Below, one piece after another: positions 25,661 through 34,165 of a stretch of DNA of 64,000 bases. The position numbers and the translations under genes were made by a program. The notes beneath the pieces were generated by a model. It searched no databases and was not told the origin of the DNA. It saw only the letters and a list, made by a program, of their open reading frames with translations. The DNA lies in NCBI GenBank assembly GCA_963827545.1, contig CAWHBI010000002.1, forward strand, positions 31,644 through 95,643, in the 5' to 3' direction. Numbering within the stretch: position 1 is the first letter of the stretch; every line of letters begins with the position of its first letter. The DNA is from AWTP1-13 sp963827545. GTDB taxonomy: Bacteria; Pseudomonadota; Alphaproteobacteria; Rhizobiales; Hyphomicrobiaceae.

Positions 25661-25729
25661 ATCAGGGCGCCTCGTGCGGGGTTGAGGCGCCCTGATCAGC
25701 TGACCCACTGGTGCGGGGTTGAGCGGGTC
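25661..25729 (+). terminator. Two tandem hairpins after plsC
   Basis: First stem: ATCAGGGCGCCTC (25661-25673) pairs perfectly with GAGGCGCCCTGAT (25684-25696), loop GTGCGGGGTT. Second stem: GACCCAC with GCGGGTC (25702-25729), one mismatch. Both loops contain the same GTGCGGGGTTGAG. No T-run follows, so this is a likely terminator or mRNA end-protecting structure for the ftsE-plsC group. Confidence 0.7.
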
Positions 25730-25793
25730 GCAGCGACAACGAATCGGCCCCCCCGTTATTCCTGGCCTGCCGGATTTTTTGCACGCTGGACTG

Positions 25794-25822
25794 TTGACAA
25801 AGTAGAACAAATAAAGAACACT
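25794..25822 (+). promoter_or_regulatory. nrdJ promoter overlapped by a LexA-type box
   Basis: A -35 TTGACA (25794-25799) is followed after 17 bp by AACACT (25817-25822) as a possible -10. Across the spacer and -10 lies GAAC-AAATAAA-GAAC (25805-25819), the complement of the GTTC-N7-GTTC operator used by LexA in alphaproteobacteria. The site is 82 bp before the coding start. It predicts SOS induction of the reductase gene. Confidence 0.7.
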
Positions 25823-25900
25823 CTGCTACAAGAGTCGGCAGTTGGCGCTGACTGGCTTCTTAACCCGCAAGCATCGATGTAATGATGTAATTTCGACCCG

Positions 25901-28297
25901 GTGCGTAGCTCCCCGCCCTCCCTGCCCCGGATCTCGCAGCAGATCTGGGAGATGAAATACCGCCTCGAGGCAGCGGACGGCTCTCCCGTGGACCGGACGC
26001 TGGCCGATACCTGGCAACGAGTGGCCAAGGCGGTGGCTGCTGCCGAGCCGAAGCGATCGCGTGCGCGCTGGGCCAAGGCGTTCGGCGAGGCCATGGCCGA
26101 TCTGGCCTTCCTGCCGGCCGGGCGGATCCTGGCTGGCGCGGGCGCGGGCCGGAACGTCACGCTCTTCAATTGTTTCGTGATGGGCCGCATCGAGGACGAC
26201 CTCAGCTCGATCTTCGAGAACGTCAAGCAGGCCGCGCTCACCATGCAGCAGGGCGGCGGCATCGGCCATGACTTCTCCACGCTGCGCCCCAAGGGCGCGC
26301 AGGTGAGGAGCATCGGCGCGGATGCCTCCGGTCCGGTCAGCTTCATGGATGTGTGGGACGCCATGTGCCGCACCATCATGTCGGCCGGGGCGCGGCGCGG
26401 CGCCATGATGGCGACACTCAGGTGCGACCACCCGGACATCGAGGCGTTCGTGGATGCCAAGGCGGACCCTCAACGCTTGCGCAACTTCAACCTGTCGGTG
26501 CTGGTGACGGACGCGTTCGTTGCGGCCGTGCGCAATGGCGAGCCCTGGCATCTGACCTTCGACGGCAAGGTCCATCGCACTGTGGATGCGCGCGCGCTGT
26601 GGGACCGCATCATGCGCGCCACCTACGACTATGCCGAGCCCGGTGTCGTCTTCATCGACCGCATCAATGCTGAGAACAACCTCAGCTACTGCGAGGACAT
26701 CGCGTCCTGTAATCCTTGCGCGGAGCAACCTCTGCCCCCGCACGGGGCGTGCCTGCTGGGCTCGATCAATCTCGCCCGCCTGATCGACCAGCCGTTCACA
26801 GCCGAAGCGCGGCTCGACGAGACGCGGCTGGAGGCGCTGACGGCCACTGCCGTGCGCTTCCTCGACAACGCCATCGACATCTCCAACTATCCCCTTCCGG
26901 CCCAGAAGCACGAGGCCAAGACCAAGCGCCGCATCGGGCTCGGCGTCACAGGGCTGGCGGATGCGCTGATCCTTGCCGGCGTGCGCTACGGCACCCCGGA
27001 GGCGGTCGCCCTGGCCGAGCGCTGGATGGCCATCATCGAGCGTGCCGCCTACCTTGCGAGCGCCGACCTCGCGCGCCAGAAGGGCGCATTCCCCCTGTAC
27101 GACGCGGCGCGCTTCCTCGCCGCGCCCCATGTCGAGCGTCTGCCCGAGGAGGTGCGCGCGGCAATCGCACGGCACGGCATCCGCAACGGCCTGCTGACCT
27201 CGATCGCCCCCACCGGCACGATCTCGCTGCTCGCCGGCAACGTCTCGAGCGGCGTCGAGCCCGTATTCGACTTCCACTATGAGCGCCGCGTGCTGGAGCG
27301 CGACGGTTCCTCGCGCACCGAAGCCGTCGAGGACTATGCGCACGCCCTCTATCGCCAGATGCTCGGCGCCACGGCACCGCTGACGGATGCGTTCGTCACT
27401 GCAGAGGAGCTCACTCCCCGCGCCCATCTCGAGATGCAGGCGGCACTGCAGCGCCACGTCGACAGCTCCATCTCCAAGACCATCAACTGCCCGGCGGATC
27501 TGAGCTTCGAGGCCTTCAAGGATGTCTATCTCCAGGCCTACGACCTGGGGCTGAAGGGTTGCACCACCTACCGCCCGAACGCAGTGACCGGCGCGGTGCT
27601 GAGCCGCTCGGCCCCGACTGCCGCCGAGCCAGGCGGGGCTGTCAGCCTGCCCATGGATGCGGCAAAGGTGCCCTTGCAACGCCGGTCCGTCGAGGTTGCG
27701 CCCGGCTCAGGCGGGGTCGTCTACATGGCCCAGCCGCTCGAGCGCGAGCCCGTGCTGGCAGGCTTCACCTACAAGCTCAGGTGGCCCGGCAGCGACCACG
27801 CCATGTACATCACCATCAACGACATCGAGCGCGACGGTCATGGCGGAGGCGCGTCTTCGGCAAGACGGCGTCCGTTCGAGGTGTTCATCAACTCCAAGAA
27901 CCTCGAGCACTACGCCTGGACGGTGGCGCTCACGCGCATGATCAGCGCCATCTTCCGCCGCGGCGGCGACGTCGCCTTCGTGGTGGAGGAGCTGAAGGCC
28001 GTCTTCGACCCCCAGGGTGGGCAGTGGATGGGCGGCCGCTATGTGCCGAGCCTGCTGGCGGCCATCGGCCAGGTCATCGAGAGCCACATGATCCGCACGG
28101 GCTTCCTTGCCTCGCCGCACGAGCCCGGTCAGGAGGCGGGTGCCGAACGCAAGGTGCTGGTGTCGGGAGAGCCGCGGGCCGTGGCGCCGGAGCAGGGGGC
28201 CGGCGGGCGGGTGTGCCCGCGGTGCGGCTCGCTGTCGCTGCGTCGCCGGGAAGGGTGCTGGGAATGCAGCACCTGCGGATACTCCAAGTGCAATTGA
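25901..28297 (+). CDS. nrdJ: Adenosylcobalamin-dependent ribonucleoside-diphosphate reductase (class II)
   Basis: 798 residues, GTG start. Reduces ribonucleotides to deoxyribonucleotides with a cobalamin-generated radical and needs no oxygen. The first redox Cys is in TLFNCFVMG (about residue 91). The finger-loop triad is in NPCAEQPLPPHGACLLGSIN (Asn 271, Cys 273, Glu 275). SIAPTGTISLLAGNVSSGVE is the substrate-phosphate region. The C-terminal part holds a TSCPD-like domain (GSDHAMYITINDIERDGHGG) and ends in a four-Cys zinc ribbon (VCPRCGSLSLRRREGCWECS) and CGYSKCN, whose cysteines probably re-reduce the active site. No ATP-cone is visible. Upstream is a LexA-type box. Confidence 0.95.
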   Translation: MRSSPPSLPRISQQIWEMKYRLEAADGSPVDRTLADTWQRVAKAVAAAEPKRSRARWAKAFGEAMADLAFLPAGRILAGAGAGRNVTLFNCFVMGRIEDDLSSIFENVKQAALTMQQGGGIGHDFSTLRPKGAQVRSIGADASGPVSFMDVWDAMCRTIMSAGARRGAMMATLRCDHPDIEAFVDAKADPQRLRNFNLSVLVTDAFVAAVRNGEPWHLTFDGKVHRTVDARALWDRIMRATYDYAEPGVVFIDRINAENNLSYCEDIASCNPCAEQPLPPHGACLLGSINLARLIDQPFTAEARLDETRLEALTATAVRFLDNAIDISNYPLPAQKHEAKTKRRIGLGVTGLADALILAGVRYGTPEAVALAERWMAIIERAAYLASADLARQKGAFPLYDAARFLAAPHVERLPEEVRAAIARHGIRNGLLTSIAPTGTISLLAGNVSSGVEPVFDFHYERRVLERDGSSRTEAVEDYAHALYRQMLGATAPLTDAFVTAEELTPRAHLEMQAALQRHVDSSISKTINCPADLSFEAFKDVYLQAYDLGLKGCTTYRPNAVTGAVLSRSAPTAAEPGGAVSLPMDAAKVPLQRRSVEVAPGSGGVVYMAQPLEREPVLAGFTYKLRWPGSDHAMYITINDIERDGHGGGASSARRRPFEVFINSKNLEHYAWTVALTRMISAIFRRGGDVAFVVEELKAVFDPQGGQWMGGRYVPSLLAAIGQVIESHMIRTGFLASPHEPGQEAGAERKVLVSGEPRAVAPEQGAGGRVCPRCGSLSLRRREGCWECSTCGYSKCN

Positions 28298-28432
28298 TTA
28301 CCGGGCGTCAACGTCTTGAAGGAGCGCAAGCTCCCAATGCCTTGAAATCACTAACCCCCAGCCACATTTCGGCTGGAAATCGCGGGTAATATGCAGCGTT
28401 AACCATAACCGCCGTGTGCGAAAGCCGCTACC

Positions 28433-28852
28433 TTGGCCGCCCCCATCGTCAGTATTGATCGTGCTCAAGCCGGAGCGGCAGCGCTGGCCCCGTCGGGCGC
28501 GCCTCAGCACGTAGAAGCTCACCGGCACGTGTGGAGCGGTGCCTCGGGCAAGGGGTACGTGCACAGCGTCTACAGCCTGATCGAGTGCCCCCCTTTTCCA
28601 AAGGCCAGCTACATCCTGGTGCGCCGCGATCAGCGCGGCTGGCGGGCGGCGCTTCACATCGGTCTCGGCGAGAGCGAGGCTCCCACGCTCAATCTGGCAC
28701 AGGTGCGTCAGCGGGGCGCCCAGCTCGGCGCCAACGAGGTCCATGTGCACGTCCTGGCTCGGACGGACACTGAGCGGTCGCTCGTTGCCTGCGATCTGCG
28801 GGCCGGCCAGTTCGGCGCACTTGCGGCCGAACCCGCGCGCGCCAGCGGCTAG
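28433..28852 (+). CDS. Conserved hypothetical protein
   Basis: 139 residues from TTG 28433. The core HRHVWSGASGKGYVHSVYSL then IECPPFPKASYILVRRDQRG is compact and looks like a small beta-rich domain; it resembles short proteins found in other Hyphomicrobiales, but I know no function. The C-terminal half, ALHIGLGESEAPTLNLAQVR with GANEVHVHVLARTD, has alternating charged and hydrophobic positions. It follows nrdJ at 135 bp on the same strand and converges with the cyclotransferase gene, so cotranscription with nrdJ is possible but not shown. Confidence 0.7.
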   Translation: MAAPIVSIDRAQAGAAALAPSGAPQHVEAHRHVWSGASGKGYVHSVYSLIECPPFPKASYILVRRDQRGWRAALHIGLGESEAPTLNLAQVRQRGAQLGANEVHVHVLARTDTERSLVACDLRAGQFGALAAEPARASG

Positions 28853-28862
28853 TTGTGAACAG

Positions 28863-29546
28863 CTAGTCACCCATCCTTAGTCTGTAGAGAAACCGCCGTA
28901 GCGCATCCTTGCGCGCAAGCCGCCGTATGGGCGGTGGCCGCGAACGCTCGGCGCGAACGATGGCTGCGGCATAGGGGCTGGTGTGCTGCGCCCGCGCCCG
29001 CCGCCACGCCAGCGGACCGGCCATGACCACCAGGCGTTCCAGCTCCCGCTCGCGGATGCCGAGCTCGTTCAGATGGCGCACCGTGCTGACGAGGTAGTCG
29101 AGATTGGCACCCGAGACACCCCGGCCCCCTCTGATGAGCTTTGCCTGGGTCGCGAGCGGCAACTGGTGCGCATAGTTGGGGTGCGCGCGCTCGACGATGA
29201 AGGTGAGCGCCATCACCTCGGCGCAGCGATCCTGCTCCAGCTCCACCGGGACGTGCACCTCGCGATAGACGCCGTTGATGAGCTCGCGCGCCCGCAGATA
29301 GCGCAGCGTTTCCGCCACGCGGGCGGCAGCGATGCGGTAGGCGATGCCCTCGCACACGCCGCCCCGGTCGAGCCCCAGCACCATGCCGAGCCGTTCCGGC
29401 GTGCCGCGGTGGTGCACGGAGTAGATGCAGAAGCAGCGCCGGTAGCCGGTGAGGCGGGCGTGCCGCGCCTCTTCGTATTGGAACCCCGGCCGCCACATCA
29501 GCGAGCCGTAGGCGAACACCCAGAGGTCGTGGTCTGGCGCCGTCAT
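28863..29546 (-). CDS. Gamma-glutamylcyclotransferase, ChaC-like
   Basis: 227 residues. FAYGSLMWRPGFQYEEARHA is the substrate loop and first strand of ChaC-type glutathione-specific gamma-glutamylcyclotransferases, with later blocks GYRRCFCIYSVHHRGTPERL, GMVLGLDRGGVCEGIAYRI and ALTFIVERAHPNYAHQL containing the catalytic Glu region. It is predicted to convert glutathione to 5-oxoproline and Cys-Gly in the cytoplasm. It overlaps the end of tyrC by four bases, making it the third gene of a hisC-tyrC-chaC operon. The link between aromatic-amino-acid synthesis and glutathione turnover is positional only. Confidence 0.9.
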   Translation of the reverse strand: MTAPDHDLWVFAYGSLMWRPGFQYEEARHARLTGYRRCFCIYSVHHRGTPERLGMVLGLDRGGVCEGIAYRIAAARVAETLRYLRARELINGVYREVHVPVELEQDRCAEVMALTFIVERAHPNYAHQLPLATQAKLIRGGRGVSGANLDYLVSTVRHLNELGIRERELERLVVMAGPLAWRRARAQHTSPYAAAIVRAERSRPPPIRRLARKDALRRFLYRLRMGD

Positions 29547-30475
29547 ATGTCCGAGGGCTTGGGGCTACGCCGGCCGAAGTCGGGCGCTTCGGTGTCCTGG
29601 CCCGCCTCGATGATGCCGCGCCGGGTGGCGCGCGCTTCCACGAACAGCTTGTGGAGCGTCTCGCCCTCGCCGAAGCGGATGGCGCGCTGCAGGGCGGTCA
29701 GGTCCTCGCTGAAGCGCCCCAGCATTTCCAGCACGGCGTCCTTGTTGTTGAGGAACACGTCGCGCCACATGACGGGGTCGGAGGCGGCAATGCGCGTGAA
29801 GTCGCGAAAGCCGCCGGCGGAGAACTTGATGACCTCCGTGTCGGTCACGCGTTCCAGGTGCCGCGCCGTGTTGACGATGTTGTAGGCGATCAGGTGCGGC
29901 ACGTGGCTGGTGATGGCGAGCACCAGGTCGTGGTGCTCCGCGTCCATGATCTCGACGTGGCTGCCACAGGCGCGCCAGAAGGCGGTGAGCCGGTCAATGG
30001 CGCCCTGATCGGCCCCCGGCGGCGGGGTCAGCACGCACCAGCGTCCGTCGAACAGCTCGGCAAACCCCGCCTCGGGGCCGGAGTGCTCCGTGCCGGCGAT
30101 GGGATGGCCGGGGATGAAATGCACTCCCTCGGGCACGTGCGGGCCGACGTCGCGCAGCACCGCGCCCTTGACCGAGCCGACGTCGGTCACGATGGCACCG
30201 GGGCGCAAGGCGGGCGCCATCTCCCTGGCCAGCGCACCATAGGCGCCGACCGGAGCGCACAGGACGACGAGGTCGGCATCGCGCACGGCCTCGGCTGCCG
30301 TCGCATAGGCCGAGCTCACCAGCCCCAGGCGCAGCGCCGTATCCCGGGTCTTTGCCGTCTTGGCATGACCGACCACGGTGCGCGCGAGGCCGGCCCGGCG
30401 CATGGCGTGGCTGAGCGATGAGCCGATCAGCCCGAGGCCGATCAGGGCAACGCGCTCAAACAGCGGCGCGCTCAC
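29543..30475 (-). CDS. tyrC: Cyclohexadienyl/prephenate dehydrogenase
   Basis: 310 residues. Oxidative decarboxylation of prephenate or arogenate in tyrosine synthesis. The NAD-binding glycine motif is VALIGLGLIGSSLSHAM near the N-terminus. VVLCAPVGAYGALAREM, VTDVGSVKGAVL and PGHPIAGTEHSGPEAGFAEL are standard prephenate dehydrogenase blocks, the last containing the catalytic His. LAITSHVPHLIAYNIVNTA and SAGGFRDFTRIAASDPVMWR are the dimer-domain motifs. It overlaps hisC upstream and the cyclotransferase downstream, each by four bases. Confidence 0.94.
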   Translation of the reverse strand: MSAPLFERVALIGLGLIGSSLSHAMRRAGLARTVVGHAKTAKTRDTALRLGLVSSAYATAAEAVRDADLVVLCAPVGAYGALAREMAPALRPGAIVTDVGSVKGAVLRDVGPHVPEGVHFIPGHPIAGTEHSGPEAGFAELFDGRWCVLTPPPGADQGAIDRLTAFWRACGSHVEIMDAEHHDLVLAITSHVPHLIAYNIVNTARHLERVTDTEVIKFSAGGFRDFTRIAASDPVMWRDVFLNNKDAVLEMLGRFSEDLTALQRAIRFGEGETLHKLFVEARATRRGIIEAGQDTEAPDFGRRSPKPSDI

Positions 30476-31572
30476 GGTCGCCCCATGAATTCTTTGAGCG
30501 CCGCCACCACCTTGCGGTTGTCGTCCTCGGTGCCGATGGTCATGCGCAAGCAGTTGGGCAGCCCGTAGGCGGCGACCCGGCGCAGGATGATGCCGCGCGC
30601 CTTCAGGAACTCATCGGCTAAGACCGCATCCTTGCCGTTCGCCTTGGGGAAATGCATGAGCACGAAATTGCCGATGCTGGGCGTCACCTCGATGCCGAGC
30701 TTTTCCATTTCCACCGTCACCCACGGCAGCCATTTCTCGTTGTGGGCCACGGCCGTCTCGACGTGCGCCTTGTCGTCCAGTGCCGCCACGCCGGCTGCGA
30801 TCGCCGGTGCCGTGACGTTGAAGGGCCCGCGCACCCGGTTGAGCACGTCGGCAACAGCCGCTGGGCAGTAGGCCCAGCCGAGCCGCAGCGCGGCAAGCCC
30901 GTAGATCTTGGAGAACGTGCGCGTCATCACCGTATTGTCGGTGGTCGCCACCAGCTCCAGCCCCGCCTCGTAGTCGTTGCGGCGCACGTACTCGCTGTAG
31001 GCGGCATCCAGCACCAGCAGCGTGCGGCCCGGCAACCCCTTGTGCAACCGCCGCACCTCGTCGTGGGGAATGTAGGTGCCGGTCGGGTTGTTGGGATTGG
31101 CGAGGAAGACGACCTTGGTCTTGGGCGTCACCCGCGCCAGCATTGCGTCCACGTCGACGCGGTAGGCCTTCTCCGGCACGGACACGGGCGTGCCGCCGCT
31201 CGAGAGCGTGGCGATCTTGTACATCAGGAAGCCGTGCTGACTGTAGACGGCCTCGTCGCCTGGCCCGACATAAGCGTGCGCAATCAGGTTGATCAGCTCA
31301 TCGGAGCCGCAGCCGCACACGATGCGCTCGGGGTTCAAGCCGTACTGCCTCGCGATGGCGTTGCGCAGCGCCGTTGCCGACCCGTCCGGATAGCGGTCCA
31401 GGTGCTCGGCCTCGGCCTTGTAGGCGGCGACGGCCTTGGGAGAGGGCCCCAACGGCGTCTCGTTGGACGAGAGCTTGATCGGCTTCAGGCCGCCCGGCAC
31501 CTCGCTTTCGCCCGGAACGTACGGGCTGATGTCCAGGATGCCCGGCTGCGGCTGGGGCGCTGTGTTGCCCAT
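30472..31572 (-). CDS. hisC: Histidinol-phosphate aminotransferase
   Basis: 366 residues, fold type I PLP enzyme. KLSSNETPLGPSPKAVAAYK and HLDRYPDGSATALRNAIARQ open the protein; FLANPNNPTGTYI binds the cofactor, VLDAAYSEYVR holds the PLP Asp and Tyr, and the Schiff-base Lys is in TFSKIYGLAALRLGWAY. In alphaproteobacteria HisC next to tyrC often also acts on aromatic keto acids, so phenylalanine/tyrosine transamination is plausible besides histidine synthesis. It is the first gene of hisC-tyrC-chaC. Confidence 0.94.
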   Translation of the reverse strand: MGNTAPQPQPGILDISPYVPGESEVPGGLKPIKLSSNETPLGPSPKAVAAYKAEAEHLDRYPDGSATALRNAIARQYGLNPERIVCGCGSDELINLIAHAYVGPGDEAVYSQHGFLMYKIATLSSGGTPVSVPEKAYRVDVDAMLARVTPKTKVVFLANPNNPTGTYIPHDEVRRLHKGLPGRTLLVLDAAYSEYVRRNDYEAGLELVATTDNTVMTRTFSKIYGLAALRLGWAYCPAAVADVLNRVRGPFNVTAPAIAAGVAALDDKAHVETAVAHNEKWLPWVTVEMEKLGIEVTPSIGNFVLMHFPKANGKDAVLADEFLKARGIILRRVAAYGLPNCLRMTIGTEDDNRKVVAALKEFMGRP

Positions 31573-31586
31573 GGTGGTCCCGATTG

Positions 31587-31695
31587 GTCAGGTTTCAGGG
31601 GAGGTTTCAGGGATTAGGTTTCAGGTTTCAGGGACTAGATCAGGTGTCTGGAACTTGGCCCCTGCCCCTGAAACCTGCCACCTGAAACCTGACCC
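31587..31695. repeat. GGTTTCAGG microrepeat with inverted CCTGAAACC copies
   Basis: The left part has four copies of the unit AGGTTTCAGG (31590-31632) and the right part has CCCTGAAACCTG and CACCTGAAACCTGA (31667-31692), so the arms can pair over a 35-base loop. It lies between proC and hisC and encodes nothing. Confidence 0.8.
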
Positions 31696-31713
31696 CTTTC
31701 TAGCGTTTGCCGG

Positions 31714-32538
31714 CTATTTCGCAAGCTCGCGCGAGCGCCGCGCGGCGGCGGCCACGGCCTCCCGCATCAGCTTGGCGAGACCGTTCTCCGCCATCAGCAC
31801 CTGCAGCGCCGCAAATGTGGTGCCGTTGGGCGAGGTGACGTTCTGGCGCAGCAGCGTCGGCCCCAAGTCCGATCGATGCAAGAGCTCACCCGCACCGGCC
31901 ACCGTCCAGCAGGCCAGCTGCTGCGCCAGCTCTGGTTTGAGCCCGGCCTTGACGCCGGCCTCCGCCAGGCACTCGGCAAGATAGAAGACATAGGCGGGCC
32001 CTGACCCCGACACGGCCGTCACGGCATCCATCAGGCCCTCGTCGCTGACCCAGGCTACCTCGCCGACGGCCCGCAGCAGCTCGTCGCAGGTGTCACGCTG
32101 CGCCGGCGTGACGTGGCTGTTGCCGACCGCCACCGTGATGCCGCGCCCCACCGAGGCCGGCATGTTCGGCATGGCCCGCACGACCGCCGTGCCTGGCGGC
32201 AGATGCGCCTCGAACCCATCGATGCGGCGACCGGCAGCGACCGAAAGCACCACCGTTTTCTTGCGCGCGAGCTGGCCCAGCGGCGGAAACACCTGGTCCA
32301 TCACCTGCGGCTTGACCGCCACCACCAGCACTGCTGGCACCTCGGGCAGCGATCTCACCTCCGCCCGCACCTGGATGCGGTGCCAGTCGAGCTGCTCCTT
32401 GACGCGCGGCGAAGGCGCGGGGTCCTGGACGATGATGCGCGCCGGATCGAGACCGCGCTCGAGCCAGCCGGTGAGCAGGGCATAGCCCATGTTGCCCGCG
32501 CCCGCGAGCAGCAGGGGTCCATCCAATTTGAGGGTCAT
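31714..32538 (-). CDS. proC: Pyrroline-5-carboxylate reductase
   Basis: 274 residues. Last step of proline synthesis, NAD(P)H-dependent. The nucleotide motif LLLAGAGNMGYALLTGWLER, then VVAVKPQVMDQVFPPL, VVRAMPNMPASVGRGITVAV and the family signature GEVAWVSDEGLMDAVTAVSG with SGPAYVFYLAECLAEAG are all present, the last holding substrate-binding residues. It stands 140 bp upstream of hisC on the same strand with a repeat between; whether it shares the transcript is unknown. Confidence 0.95.
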   Translation of the reverse strand: MTLKLDGPLLLAGAGNMGYALLTGWLERGLDPARIIVQDPAPSPRVKEQLDWHRIQVRAEVRSLPEVPAVLVVAVKPQVMDQVFPPLGQLARKKTVVLSVAAGRRIDGFEAHLPPGTAVVRAMPNMPASVGRGITVAVGNSHVTPAQRDTCDELLRAVGEVAWVSDEGLMDAVTAVSGSGPAYVFYLAECLAEAGVKAGLKPELAQQLACWTVAGAGELLHRSDLGPTLLRQNVTSPNGTTFAALQVLMAENGLAKLMREAVAAAARRSRELAK

Positions 32539-32652
32539 GACGCTACCTGGCGAAGGGCGCGCGCCTCTCGTGCGCGGCCAAGTCAGTGAAACACCGCCGC
32601 AATCCTAGCAAACTGGCAGAACTTGACCACCGTTGGCGGCTGCGCCGCGCTG

Positions 32653-33015
32653 CTAGCGGTTAGGATTTGCGTAGAGAAGCTCCAGTCCAAAGTTGCAGAC
32701 GAAGCGACCCGAAGTGGACACCTCCTTCGATCGAACCCAGCCGACATGTGCGCCTCGCGGTCCAATGAGTAGCAACCAAAGCTCGCCGTCTCCGTAGCGA
32801 AGCGTTTGAGCGAGGAAATACTGGGCGCCCGGGGCCAATCCGCCAATTCTGCTGCCGCCGGGAGCATCGTAGGCGAAACCCTGACCCGTAACTCTGGTCT
32901 GGCCCAGCCTCGAGCAAGGGCCTTTGCCTTGCTCCTCGGCGAGGGCGCCCCAGACGCCGATGGCACAGGCGATGGCAGCGCCGAGCGCGAGCGGCACCAG
33001 ACCCGCGGGCTTCAT
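32653..33015 (-). CDS. Hypothetical secreted protein
   Basis: 120 residues. The signal peptide is GLVPLALGAAIACAIGVWGA. The mature part (GPCSRLGQTRVTGQGFAYDA, then SRIGGLAPGAQYFLAQTL and GPRGAHVGWVRSKEVST) looks like a small SH3-type beta domain with two cysteines (GPCSR and FVCNF) that may form a disulfide. It is coupled to the PDZ-domain gene before it by a four-base overlap, so the two periplasmic proteins are probably made together. Confidence 0.7.
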   Translation of the reverse strand: MKPAGLVPLALGAAIACAIGVWGALAEEQGKGPCSRLGQTRVTGQGFAYDAPGGSRIGGLAPGAQYFLAQTLRYGDGELWLLLIGPRGAHVGWVRSKEVSTSGRFVCNFGLELLYANPNR

Positions 33016-33437
33016 GGCACTGGCACTCTCTTGATTGCGCGGTCTCCTGGGCGCACTTCCCGACTGAGCGGTCGCGTGCCGAGCACAACCTTGAACTCCA
33101 GGATGTCGTCCCTGCGCTTCACGCGCACAAGGACGGCCGATCCTGGCTCCTTCAACCTCACTTTCTCGGACAGCTCTCTGCCATCCCGGATCGGATCATT
33201 GTCCAGCGCAAGGATCACATCGTCGACGCGGATACCGGCTGAGGCCGCTGGGCCGTTCGCCTCGACCTGAGCTACCCTCGCTTCGGATGGCAGTTCGACT
33301 CTCTTTCCTGTCTGGAAGTTCCAGCTGACGCCACCGCTGGTTGCGGAGAGCCCGAGCCAACCCTCGCCTTGAGCAAGGGCCTGTTCGTTTGCTGCGGCGA
33401 GGAGCAGCAGAATGCCAAGCGCGCGGGCGATCTTCAT
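33012..33437 (-). CDS. Secreted PDZ-domain protein
   Basis: 141 residues. The signal peptide ends near ANEQALAQG. Residues 45-120 form a PDZ domain: RVAQVEANGPAASAGIRVDD, VILALDNDPIRDGRELSEKV and PGSAVLVRVKRRDDILEFKV, as in HtrA/DegP C-termini, but no protease domain is present. It is probably a peptide-binding adaptor in the periplasm. It overlaps the following small secreted protein by four bases and is divergent from the coiled-coil protein at 33657. Confidence 0.83.
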   Translation of the reverse strand: MKIARALGILLLLAAANEQALAQGEGWLGLSATSGGVSWNFQTGKRVELPSEARVAQVEANGPAASAGIRVDDVILALDNDPIRDGRELSEKVRLKEPGSAVLVRVKRRDDILEFKVVLGTRPLSREVRPGDRAIKRVPVP

Positions 33438-33656
33438 TTTCGGTTGACCCGGCCGGCAATTGCATCGGTCTTACATTCTTCCTGGCCCATAAGGCGCGGG
33501 GTCGGCCAAGATGGTGCGTGGACGCAATTTCCCGGCAGTGATCCTTTTTTGCCACGCGTTCCCTACTCCCGGCGCATCTCACCAATACTCTCGCCACAAC
33601 CTGCAGCTATCGATCGGGGCGTGCGGCGATCCAACAAGCGGCTCCTGGGAGGCACC

Positions 33657-34130
33657 ATGCTGAAGATTGCTACGGCAGCGTTGATCGGATTCATGTCTGT
33701 GGCGGCCGCCGTCGCACAGACGACCACGGAAACCCCACCGGCCAAGCCGGATGACGAGGTCGCCAAACTGCGCGAGGAGGTCGAGCGGCTGCATCGCACG
33801 CTGGAGAAGCAGCAAGGCCAGCTCGAGAGGCAGATCGAGGATTTGAAGAGGTCCATGGAAGCCAGGCTCTCCGGCGCAACCAACGGCATCGACGCCGTGA
33901 GGATCAGCGTCGACGCCGTCAAGAACGCGGTCAGCAGCATTCAGCTGCCCAGACGCCCGGCCATCACCATCACGTCGGACCCGTCAGCACCGATCGTGTG
34001 TGGAGCACTCGGCTGCGAGGCGACGGCGCTCGATCACTGCAAAAAGGTCGGCTACGAGATCGCCTATGTCGTGCACAAGCTGGAAAAGCCGACGCAGTGG
34101 CTGTTCACGTTCGTTTGTCGGGACGGCTGA
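33657..34130 (+). CDS. Secreted coiled-coil protein, hypothetical
   Basis: 157 residues from ATG 33657, with GGGAGG at 33647-33652. The signal peptide (AALIGFMSVAAAVAQ) is followed by a predicted coiled coil from about residue 30 to 90 (VAKLREEVERLHRTLEKQQG, LERQIEDLKRSMEARL). The C-terminal region has PIVCGALGCEATALDHCKKV and LFTFVCRDG with four cysteines, probably two disulfides. It may be a periplasmic or outer-membrane-associated trimer. No family was recognised. Confidence 0.72.
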   Translation: MLKIATAALIGFMSVAAAVAQTTTETPPAKPDDEVAKLREEVERLHRTLEKQQGQLERQIEDLKRSMEARLSGATNGIDAVRISVDAVKNAVSSIQLPRRPAITITSDPSAPIVCGALGCEATALDHCKKVGYEIAYVVHKLEKPTQWLFTFVCRDG

Positions 34131-34165
34131 GCGTCATACCGGGGCTCGTCCGCCGGGATGACAGA

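Noticed and set aside
25609..25900. Possible cobalamin riboswitch before nrdJ
   Set aside because: A B12-dependent enzyme could have one, but I see no convincing B12 box or the expected long fold. The region is better explained by hairpins plus the promoter with a LexA-type box.
25826..27679. A 617-residue minus-strand open frame over nrdJ
   Set aside because: Shadow frame. The plus-strand product has all class II reductase motifs.
31587..31695. CRISPR-like array of GGTTTCAGG units
   Set aside because: Units are about 10 bp with no regular spacers and have inverted partners; it is a microrepeat hairpin.
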